From Plazaster borealis (taxonomy: Eukaryota; Echinodermata; Asteroidea; Forcipulatida; Labidiasteridae): a stretch of 64,000 nucleotides of DNA. The notes beneath the pieces are model-generated. The model made no database searches and had not been told where the DNA came from. It saw nothing but the letters and a program-made list of their open reading frames with translations. The DNA is taken from NCBI GenBank assembly GCA_021014325.1, contig CM037474.1, positions 2,608,501 through 2,672,500 of the forward strand. Direction: 5' to 3'. Positions 54,026-64,000 of the stretch are shown in pieces; the first letter of the stretch is position 1; each line of letters opens with the position of its first letter. Made by a program: the position numbers and the translations under genes.

Positions 54026-55956
54026 ATTATTAATGTTTTCAACACGTCTCACAGGAATATGAACAGATAATTCCCCTTACTTTCAATTGCCCTTGTAGGC
54101 CTAAAAGATAGTTGTAGACCTCACCCTGACTGAATGGCCTTTTGGCCTTATGTAGGGCAATTTTTCATAGTTTATGCCAGATTCTGTTGATTTCCTCTCC
54201 ATCATAATCAGGGCTCGACTTTGTGGGAAAATCCACAGGGCTTGTGGTTCAAAATGTTTACTGGACCAGAATTATTTTTACAAGACCATAATCAAAATAA
54301 GAGAAAGCTTCTCAACCCAGTTTAACTTGCATTTAAGTTAACTGTTTTTATTTGAACAAGCGCTAAGACATGTAAGGGAAGATTGAATTAATTTGTCTTT
54401 ACGGGTATTAAGTATACTTCATTATGTCAATACTCAATAGAATTGAATGGTATTTCATCATCCTTGGTTCAAGACATACACAGTAAAGTATTATTCTTCT
54501 TTAGTATTCAATTAAAAATACACAAGACTGCCGGACTTGTCTGGTCAAAAGTTAACTTGCCCAACTAAAAAAACTACTGGCCTCTGATAATGCATAATAT
54601 TAACACTCGCACTGTTGGGATGAGTAGGGTGTAACCTTGACAGCTTTTTGCTCTAAATGTTGAGAAATGAGAAGGTCAAAATGTTAGAAATCAATGCAGT
54701 GACTTGTTCAAAGAAAGGGGAATGAGAAATGGTACCTTCAAAAGGTACTGAGGAACTAATACTGGATATGTTAATTGATTTCTGGTTGTTCTTTTTGTTT
54801 ATCGTTATAAGCCCTTAAACCATGGCTGTGATAAAGAGATAATCACAGCCATAACCATTGCTGTGATTATCCACTTATTTGTGTTTGGTTTCCGCATTCC
54901 ACATTGCAAACCAAATCAAAATGTGATCATTGAACTTGAACTTCAAAGAGCAAGTCCTTTAGGGAAGGAGGGTTATGCTTTTAGAAAAGGCATTTTGATA
55001 CAGATTTAGTGGTAGTTCCTTTATAGGAGAGTTGCCTAGGTTTAGTTCCTGTCTGAATAGGAAAAACCATTATTACTATACCCCATGGTTATTGTGTCGA
55101 TTTTTCATTCATTGTTATGGATCTGATCGAAGCTACTACATTGTACATGCATATAAGTGTATGGAGTGAGTTAAGTCAACACTTCAACTGAGGCAAGTGC
55201 AAACTAAACAGGAATTGATTGAAATAAAAATGTAGGCCGTTAGGACTGCAAGTTGAGTTGCCAATCTGCTTCTGGTGTTTTGTCTTGTGCACCTTGTAAT
55301 GCATGCCTTAAAGTTCACAATAATCATTTATTTGTAGCTCTTTGATTTAATGAAGGCAAATTGCTCTCATTTCCCCTGGTAATTTGGCTTTGAGCCCCCT
55401 GAAATGTGAGCATAAAACGTTATTGAGGCATAATTATATACAAACTGCTTAATATTTACCGACTTAAATGTGAAAAGTAGAATAGTACCATGACAATTTT
55501 ACTGAATTCCATAGAACTATTTTCACAATTGTATGTACAGAAGTTTCCATAGATGAATCGGATGGCTCATCTTTGATCCTTTACTAGTGTGTCTATCTGG
55601 TTTTGTTTGTAAGGATCCAAAATGGCAGATACATACAGGCTATAGTTGAGGTCGCATTAGTGAGATGGAAGCTTGCTTTGTTATTTTGGTTGTACATTTG
55701 CTATTAAGATTCCTCCTCTGAAAGCCAAGGGTCTGATGCCACAGATGTAGTATGGGATTTCCAGCTGATTTTTTCGAGTAATTCCACTCCTAATCAAGGG
55801 CAAAACACACCAAAGAATTGTTCATATAAAATGTATTTCTTTATTTATGAACACAATTGATCATTTTCTTCTTCTCCTTTTCATGATTGCAGCAAGGGAG
55901 CTACCGAGGGTTCATGTTTTACACCCTAGGCCAGAAAGACTTTACTGAGGCATAGT

Positions 55957-57126
55957 ATGGAGGCCCAGAGGAGCCATGTGCGCATCTTGTTGGCTGTATG
56001 TTTGATCCTGCTGGGATTATTAAGTAGTGTTGTATCAGCTGAATGGCAAGGAGATCTGTCATCTTATCACATTGCTTCATTCAGTAATCCTCATCCTCCT
56101 AGACCTCCCAATGATCCATCTGGTAACCACAATGCCAAATTCAATCATTTCACTCTATCTGGCCCTTATGGAGCTGTGTATGTTGGAGCTGTCAACTACT
56201 TATACAGACTGGATAGTTCATTGAATCTGCTACAGAATGTTAGTACATGTCAAGAACTAGGAGAGGATAGATGTGATACATTCACCAACTACAATAAAAT
56301 CCTGGTATTAGATAATCAGAATCGGTTGATTACATGTGGAAGTGAGAATGGAGGAAAGTGTCAGTTCAGGAATCCAGATGATTTGACTGATGTGTTGTTT
56401 CAACCAGTGCCGAATGTTGCTGGTTTTGGAGATCTGTCCACTGTTAGTTTGATTGCGCCAGGAACTGATGGACCAACTGGACCAGGGCCAGATGGAGGAG
56501 ACTGGTTGTATGTAGCTGTGACTTATCATGCTGATGAAGATGGGTATGGAGAAATCCCACCAGTTAGCAGAAGACTCCTTATTACAGACGGGTTGTTGTT
56601 GGCACCTATGGTTACTAAACGTGAGTCAGCTGTTACTGCTTCCCGTATGTATAAGGCGAATCCATTCCCAATTACGTATGTCGCTGGATTTTCATTTGAT
56701 GGATTCACATACTTCATCACTTCTCAAAAGGAGGATCTTGGTTCCAATGCCTTTGTTTCTAAAATGAACAGAGTCTGTCAGACCAGTCCAACACTTGACT
56801 CTTACACAGAAATCACCCTACAATGCCAACGATCAGATGGTAGTGTGTACAGTTTGGTACAAGCTGCTCATATTGGCCCAGCAGGTCAGGATCTTGCTGT
56901 ATCATTAGGTTTGAATGCTGAGGACATGGTGTTGTATGCTGTGTTTGCTAAGAATGAAGGAGCTGATGGGACTAGTGATGTACCTAGTGATCAGTCGGCG
57001 TTGTGTGTGTATAAGATGAGTGATATTTTAGATGCCTTCAAGGAAGCAGTCAGGGGATGTATTCAAGATGGAGATGACAGATACTCAGTGCAGTACTTGG
57101 AAGGATCCAAATGTAACACAATACCA
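55957..57126 (+). CDS. Plexin C exon 1: signal peptide and most of the sema domain
   Basis: A 1170-nt exon (390 codons, ends phase 0). It aligns end to end with plexin B exon 1. Compared with B it lacks a short stretch after DVLF (B has RPGERTDKPLHNVAG, C has QPVPNVAG) and differs at many residues between roughly residues 150 and 260. Flanking blocks such as GFTYFITSQKED, YTEITLQCQ and AAHIGPAGQDLAVSLGLNAE are almost unchanged. Confidence 0.93.
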
Positions 57127-60100
57127 GTGAGTATAAGTATGGTCAGCTTCATTATGGTTAGATCCCAGGTTATCTGCATATTTGAGATAATGGATATTAT
57201 ACATACATGCCTTCAGGGAAGCCTTGGGAAGTCTTTCTTGTGAAAGTATAAAATGAGATTGTAAAGATTTTAAATATTTGTTAGTCTAGAAAGAGGACTT
57301 TAAATTAAGTTTACAATTTTGGGAATTGCCTATTACAGAACCAGATTGTTCATTGTGGTGTTTGTAATGTCTCTAAAGCAAAGAATGACAATTATGCCTT
57401 ATGCACAGATAACCAAAATGTTACTGCTACATTTATTTCTCAATTAAGTTTACTAACAAAACAGCAATGTATGCCTCCCAGTATTTAATTTGTTTTGTTA
57501 GTTGATTCCTTTTAAATGTAAGGGGAAAAAAGAATCACAATTTTTAACATTCTTACATGTATTTTTTACCTTTACTAAATATAACATTCTGTTTGTTTTT
57601 ATTGTATTACCCCTACTTGCACAAGGTCTGAGTTGTTGTTAAATCTTTATCAAAATATTTCAGTCCAATTTCCTGTGAAATCACTCTGCTGGATTTCACA
57701 CATTGGTAATAATTAACCCATATTTTATATGTGATGGATACACAAAGTTTATAGATATACAAAATGTCTGGTTGGTAATTTTGTGTGTTTAAGAAGAACC
57801 AAGTTTAATCTTTGGATTGACGTTAATAAATTATTGTTGTTGATGTAGCTAACATAAGAAATTGAATGGTTGTGGGCGAACAATAATGACTAATTATGTA
57901 TTGCTTTATGTCTAGGTTAGTCCAGATAGTTTTCTGTGTCATCCTAATGAAGGGGAAACCAAGGCATACAAGTATGCTAAAGGCATTGATGTGATCATAT
58001 CAAATGCTGTGCTGGAACTGTCAGGTATTAGAAACAACTTTCTATTCTTCTATTTCTAGCGTAGTCCAGATGAGTATCTGTGTCATCCTGCTGGTGTTTC
58101 AACCAGATTATATCGGTATGCTAAAGGCATAGATGTAACAGCATCCAGTGCTGTGTTGGAACTATCAGGTAAATGCAACAAAGTAATTTTGTCACAAATT
58201 ATTATAAATTGTTTCCATAAAAGTTAATGAATTGTTATAGTTCATTGGTTTTTCGATGCATAGTTTTGCTGTTGGAAAAATTGCACACATTGAACAACTT
58301 TTGTCACTGCCGAAGTAAACTACATGACTTGTTGTGTGCTCAAAAATCACTGGAAATTATGTACTGAAATTTATCAAATTCAGTTCATATTCCACATTAA
58401 TTGATAGTTTGCTAAACCAAGAAAATGTAATTTATCAGTAAAGAATTGGAATAAGTTGCTCTTAATAATCTGAAATTTATGTATATTTGTTGACAGACAC
58501 TCTGATGTCATCCATCATTACAACTACTGAAATGAACCATACTGTAGCTATCATTGGAACTAAATCCAATGGAGAGCTTTTAAAGGTGTGTACATTTTGT
58601 GAGCAGAATGTTCCTTTGCATTTTTGAATTATTTTTTCAAAATGAATGCCTGATTCTTAATTCAAGCGTGGTGCAATTTTCATGTCAGATTTTCAGACTG
58701 AACAATTTCAAGATGAAATTTTAAATATTCAGTGACTATTCATGCCAAGTTTAACTTGTAAATTTCAAAAGTTTTGAATTTATGTGGTAATTATGATACA
58801 TATAATGAAACATTTTCCATGTGACCTCTGTATCTTGCCTGCCAGGAAATGCCCTGGACTGTACAAAGTCACTTTTTTGTAAACAATGTTACATGATCTA
58901 AGCTACAGTTAAAGGCTCTGTACACGTTTGGTAATTACTCAAAATATATATTAGCATAAATCTTACTTGGTAACGAGCAATGGAGAGCTGTTGATAGTAT
59001 AAAACATTGTGAGAAACGACTCCCTCTGAAGTAACATAGTTTTTGAGAAAGAGGTAATTTCTCACTAAAATAATAAAAGACTTCTTGCAAGAAGCCTTTT
59101 ATTCCTATCTGAAAGCACACACATTTGTACAACAAGGGTGTTTTTTCTTTGATCATTTTCTTGCAACTTCAATGACCAATTGAGCCCAAATTTTCACAGG
59201 CTTGTTATTTTATGCAAATGTTGGGATACACAAAGTGAGAATACTGGTCTTTGACAATTACCAAACGTGTTCAGTGCCTTTAAGCATCAACACATCTTCA
59301 TAATATTTCCTTTTGGTTGTTGGACGTGCCAATATACCTTTTTTGTTTTGCTATGTTACAGGTTCACATCCAAAGCAAGACCTCAGCCAGACTGTATGAA
59401 AGAGTAGATCTTGATATTACTGGATCAGTCCTTAAAGATGTCAAGATTAATGATGGAACAAGAGAGATGTACATACTCACTGAACAAAAGGTACAATAAC
59501 AAGATTAATATCTTTGGGTTGATCAAAGAAAAATTGATTATAAGCAAGATTTCAACCAATGACCTCTGGATTAACGTGCCGACACTCTACCAACTGAGTT
59601 ATCTAGCCCTATGTTGGCGATCTCCCTAATTTGTCAATATCTTTGTTTGTGGTGCCAGTCAGGAGCCATACAACCATTAACTGCCGTGTAGCCAGGGATC
59701 ACACCCAAGTTTATGATAAAACCTGGGAAGCAACAGCCAGGGGGTTATCTTAAGGAGATGCGACTTTTTTATTTACTCTCTGAACAAAATGTGCGATAAG
59801 ATCATCAGGAAACACCTTAGACGGTTTGACATCATATTGAGTTACACTTTAGAGCATCATCAAAATTATTCTTGATATGAATATAGATTTTGAAAATTCA
59901 GACAATTAATATTTTATGAAGCTCAACTTTCTTATTTAAATCATTAGTTGAATTCTGTTTCTATTTGCACCATATAGTTTCTGAAGATGCGTGTTGAGAA
60001 TTGTGGTCAGTATACAACGTGTGAGACGTGTATTGGTACGGATGCAGGGAGGGATGGAGACCCATACTGTGGCTGGTGTACTCTGAAGAGACGGTAAGTA

Positions 60101-63100
60101 TTGTATCTTGTCTGAGGTGCGTGTTGAGAATTTTAGTGAAAAGTAACTAATTACAGAATGAATTTCATGAATCAAAAATTCTTTGAAGATAGCTTTTTCT
60201 TTTATTCCACTAACTTATTTGCTTAGTTGATCAGCAGAGCCCAGGTGTGATTCTTTAAATAGAATGGTCAGTTGATTTGATTTAGATCAAGTGTAAACTA
60301 TTTCTTGATGATGATTTATATAATTTGTATTTGACTAGATGTACCCTGTATTCTGAGTGCAACATGCCTGATGTGTCTACCCGATGGTTAGCCTACAATA
60401 CTGCACAGTGTATTGAGATAATCAATGTGGCTCCTTATGACAATCTACCAATCACTCTCACAGAACAACAGGTAAGAGTCAACTTGAAAAAGGAAAACAT
60501 TTCTCACATTTTTCTTTTCCTGCCCACTTTTATTTTTCCACTCTACTTGTTGTTCACCCACAGTGGAAAGAATGAAATCTACATAAAAGTGTGACTGAAA
60601 TAAACATTAACAATTGTTGGAAATTATTAAGGACTTGACCACTTCACCCTCTCCCCCCCCCCTTTTATTTAATGACATGACAGTCATTTGTTGGGGAATT
60701 TGATTATTCAACATTTATTTTGCCCTTATCTTTAGATGTAAAGTTTCCCAACCTTCCAGTCCATAATCATCCATTGTTATATATTTATTTATTTGTGTTA
60801 ATTTGTAACTAAATTGTTTATTTGCCAGGTTACCGTGAGTGTAGAGCAGTTACCAGACTTACTGACCAGCATGAGATATGAGTGTTGGTTTGGATCCTAC
60901 GTATCTCAAGCTACAAAGACTAATGAGGATCTTAGATGTGTCTCCCCACCTGGTAGTATGATACCTCCAATTCAACAAGGAGGTAAGTCCAAAGAAAACT
61001 GGGGCTGTTTTTGGAGATGAGGTTCTGTTCTTTGTTTATCTCTTGCTTTTTCTGTGTGCTTTCTGCCTCTCTCTCTCTCTTTCATTTCTTTCCACTTGAC
61101 TGCTTCTATTGGATTTCATCAGTATACCTGTTTTTGTGTGTTGTGCCGAGAAAGACTCTGCTAGGGCGGTATCTATTTGTTAAAATAAAAAAATACAACT
61201 TTTAACAATTGGTAATGTTTATAAATTCAACAAGGTGGTAATTCCAACACAATAATCTTGTCTGTTTTTATTTTTTATTATTTTTTTTAAATTAACTATT
61301 TGTTAAAATAAAATTAAAATCCAGCTTTTAAAATTTGAAATGTTTATGAATTTTCCAGATGATGCTGTTATGGTTACACTGAGTGTCCATTCCAGTGAAA
61401 CATCAGTCAGTTTTGTGGATACAAGTTTCTATTTCTATGAATGCTCAACTCATACTTCGTAAGAAACTTGTTTGCTCTTCTTCACTTTGTGTTTGAAAAT
61501 TCGTTTGTAGATTAAATAAGTTTCAAATTTATTTCAAATACATGTTTTTAATTTAGAGTTTCCTTTTTTCTCACTTCAAATTATTTTAAAAATATTTGTT
61601 GAGTGCTTTTACATTTTCCTTTTTTGTTTTGTTTTGTAGTGTTTCTCTGGTGTAGCATTTCTGCCTATGGATTATTTTGTTGTTTTCTATTTGTGTTTGT
61701 TGTAGTTGTGTATCTTGTGTTGGTAGTCAATGGGCCTGTGATTGGTGTGTCTTTGAGAATAGATGCACTCATGTTAGTTCTACTTGCACAGGAGACAATA
61801 AAATCATCATTACAGGACAAAACGTAAGATCAAACCTGCCATGAATGTTTTCTTTTCTAAATCCTGAAATTTAATAGTTGAGTAAAATTCTTTCATACAA
61901 ACAGATAAAACCACTTCCTATTCCTGTTTTTTTCATAACCTATATTAAGAGTGTTATTGGGGTGTCCATAAATGTTTGAAGATCAATGAAGACCAAAATG
62001 TCTGATAATTAATGATTTGATGTCAATTCTATAGAATCCAGCTTTGTCTTCACCCAGGGGTCCGGGTTCCTGCCCTCAGCTGATGGCTCAGAATACTGAA
62101 GTCCTTCTGCCCAACGGAATTGAAAGGAGTATACAAGTCATGACTACAAATCTACCTGATGAGACCCAGGTTAGTTATTCAATTACAAAGCCTGCCATAA
62201 TAAAATGAATTAAATTAAACGAAGGCAAACAGTGACTTCACAGCCCCCCCCCCTTATTAGCAAAAAGATTTCACATTTGCCTTCTTAATGGCAGTAAAAT
62301 GAACTCTTTAAACATTAAGTACGAAATGCGATAAATGGCACTTTAAAAGGAGCAGCAAAGTTAGCGTAAGATATTAAAACGGACAAATGCTGGTCTGGGA
62401 CTAAAAGGGGTTACAGAGAGAGAGAAAAAACAATTTCAAGATAAAGAGGACCTCATTCCACAAAAACCATATTTGAATGTGTGTTTGTATCAATAACTTC
62501 CTAAATATGTTGTTTTTATTTATTCTATTAAAATTCACCAGAAAAAAACCAAACTACGAAAGCAATTGCAGAGACTGCCTGTGACTCAGTCTCTTCCTTT
62601 CTCAAAATTACAATGGTTTGGCATTAAACAAAATTATGGTGTAGAAAGTGTTATATGTAGGCTACCTATTCAAACGGAATTGGTTTGACTCCTGGGAAAA
62701 CAATTACTGCACCCACCTTAATGAGATTGTTTAAACTACTACTAAACTAACCTCACTCTCCATTTATTTCTTTATCTCTTAGATTGCTAGCTTCGAATGT
62801 AGCGTTGATATCGAGGGAATACGTCAGAGTACAACTGCTCAGCGTAATGAGGATACCATCGTGTGTGACCTGAAAGCTGTAAGTTAAGTCATTCCTCAGA
62901 CCATAATTAATACCTTATTTGAAATTGGAAACCAACTTTTTATTAAAAGATTTGAGTTGAACATTTATACTCCACAGTACACATACACTTCTACTGATGA
63001 AGCAGAACTGATTGTGAAACTGACCATTGAATGGACAGACACGAGTAATAACCGTCACACCCTAGATGACATATTCAACAACAATGGTGAGTTTGAGTCA

Positions 63101-63393
63101 ACAGTGTTTGGTGTGGTGTCCTTTGCCCCTGCCAAATTTGTCCAGAAGTTTTTTTTAGATTTATAAATAAGACATGCAAAGAAACATTTTGAACTTTGAT
63201 TATTGCTACAGCAACACTTTACAAGTGTGGAGTATTGAAGCCAGATTGTAGTCGGTGTATTACTGCCAGGCCAGAGCTTGAGTGTGTTTGGTGTAATGCC
63301 ATGTGTGAATTAAGAGAGTCTTGTACAACAGCGGAAGGAGAGTGGGTGACCCACAATAATAATGCCAACTGCCCTGATCCAATTCTCCAAGGG
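55957..63393 (+). CDS. PLXN: Plexin C (5' part): sema, PSI1-PSI3; continues past the window
   Basis: Coding exons: 55957-57126; 57916-58024 or 58060-58168; 58497-58585; 59362-59490; 59978-60093; 60339-60471; 60829-60982; 61359-61458; 61706-61823; 62035-62169; 62783-62878; 62978-63086; 63212-63393. With one alternative exon they sum to 2640 nt, exactly 880 codons, ending in phase 0 after PSI3. The next exon (the first IPT unit, equivalent to 29201-29355) is not in the window. Architecture and exon phases match plexin B exon for exon, without B's PSI1 copies or the 3.46-kb block duplication. The N-terminal ~150 residues are nearly identical to B, whereas the middle of the sema exon differs strongly. 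Signal peptide MEAQRSHVRILLAVCLILLG.. is visible. The gene is a tandem paralog, with the same predicted role as a membrane semaphorin receptor. Confidence 0.9.
57916..58168 (+). CDS. Plexin C alternative exons 2a (57916-58024) and 2b (58060-58168)
   Basis: The same tandem exon pair as in plexin B, here 109 nt each, again separated by exactly 35 nt (58025-58059). Joining both gives GCG TAG; skipping both gives ACA CTC TGA. Conservation of order, phase and intron length in both paralogs shows that the pair existed before the gene duplication and has been kept. Confidence 0.85.
58909..59284. mobile_element. MITE family 1 copy in plexin C intron 3
   Basis: Starts TTAAAGGCTCTGTACACG and ends CGTGTTCAGTGCCTTTAA. 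Closest to the copy at 89-464. Confidence 0.8.
59505..59765 (-). mobile_element. SINE family 1 copy in plexin C intron 4
   Basis: Complement of TAACTCAGTTGGTAGAGTG and the family tail ending near GGGGGTTATCTTAAGG. Confidence 0.7.
59978..60093 (+). CDS. Plexin C PSI1 exon, single copy
   Basis: A 116-nt exon, phase 0 to phase 2, encoding FLKMRVENCGQ..DPYCGWCTLKRR. Just downstream (about 60095-60135) the intron repeats the first ~15 bases of the exon (GTGCGTGTTGAGAATT), a remnant or seed of the duplication that expanded in plexin B. Confidence 0.88.
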
Positions 63394-63879
63394 GTAAGTA
63401 GATTTATCTGTTATTGATTATTGATACGGAGTTCAGAGTTGGTAGGGGAGTGTTGACACTGTCACCACTTCCTATCAAGATGAAATGTTGCATTAATGCT
63501 CATTTTAAAACCTTGTTTTTGAAAATCAACTTCCTTCATATAATCCTTCAAGAGGTGAATGAATACCAAATAGATTAGTTATTGAAAACAAGGTTACAAT
63601 TACAGTTTATATAATGGATCAATGAAATACCATTTTCTTGAATTGAATTGTTACAAATTTTGTAAGGGTCAAAGGAAGGGTCATAGATTCATTTTTGTCA
63701 ACGTATGCTGATTTATAGGCAAAATTATGAAGAAAGATACAATAAGAGTCACATTTGAAAGTTTCAATTGAATGTAGTGTTTACTTGCTGGGAAAACAGC
63801 AAAAAATTGTCAAGGTATTTTCAAACGAACGTCAAATCCATCTACCGTTAGCGAGGTGACAACGGGTACCAACTGCATC

Positions 63880-64000
63880 TCTGGCCGCAGCATTCGTGAA
63901 CGGACACCAACCCTCAAAAATCTGAGAAACGATTCAGGCATGAATCGTTTCTCAGATTCAGTTTTTGGGGGGTGAAAAATTATCCAAACCCTATTACTTC
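63880..64000. mobile_element. MITE family 1 variant, cut by the window end
   Basis: Contains the hairpin TCTGAGAAACGATTC..GAATCGTTTCTCAGA and TTTTTGGGGGGTGAAAAA, as in the 36850 copy. Confidence 0.5.

Larger units (their letters stand above)
52176..55892 (+). other. 5' UTR intron of plexin C
   Basis: About 3.7 kb. It holds a 55-bp insertion with target duplication (52203-52257), two related ~130-bp copies (about 52433-52565 and 53487-53620, both starting GGGAAA.TCTGTCCCC), a short element near 52950-53130 with a TTATTATTATTA tail and a foldback at 53929-54025. No coding exon is seen. Confidence 0.5.

Overview
The window is animal nuclear DNA: long AT-rich introns with GT..AG borders, single-exon-scale coding blocks, tRNA-derived SINEs, many MITEs and no bacterial-style operons. 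Several of the dispersed repeats (a TTAAAGGCA..TGCCTTTAA MITE and a GGGCCCAATTTCAT MITE) look, from memory, like families abundant in sea star genomes, so an echinoderm, probably an asteroid, is my best guess. This is an inference, not a database result. The protein-coding content is a head-to-tail tandem array of plexins (single-pass semaphorin receptors), all on the + strand with a repeat period of about 43 kb. Plexin A is present only as its last nine coding exons (913-7166). Plexin B appears complete (5' UTR exon near 11.2-11.4 kb, ATG at 12951, stop at 49672-49674). Plexin C begins at 55957 and runs off the right edge after its third PSI exon (63393). I joined exons by hand using phase, splice consensus and comparison between paralogs. 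With one copy of each alternative exon, plexin B gives 37 coding exons totalling 5901 nt, an open frame of 1966 codons plus stop, as expected for a plexin. Layout of plexin B: signal peptide and most of the sema domain in one exon (12951-14138); a pair of alternative exons (14972-15227); the sema end; PSI1, whose exon is present in three intact copies plus decayed ones (16317-16814); exons 6-9 up to PSI2, which lie in a 3.46-kb block duplicated almost perfectly in tandem (20301-27231); PSI3 (28672-28853); four IPT/TIG-like units (29201-35326); a transmembrane exon (35779-35998); then the split GAP domain with an inserted Rho-GTPase-binding domain (37356-49674). The genes are neighbours by duplication, not an operon. 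Promoter-proximal sequence is conserved between B and C, so they may share regulation. Most intronic and intergenic space is mobile DNA: a 3.7-kb CACTA/EnSpm-like element carrying two spliced minus-strand coding exons of an unrelated gene, hAT-like and other MITEs, foldbacks, three SINE families, an intronic ~120-bp satellite and A/T-rich simple repeats. The most notable signals are local exon duplications that keep reading frame only under exclusive choice: an alternative exon pair separated by a 35-nt intron in both B and C, the PSI1 exon array and the duplicated exon 6-9 block in B. Together with divergence concentrated in the middle of the sema exon, they suggest a receptor family whose ligand-facing ectodomain is being diversified.
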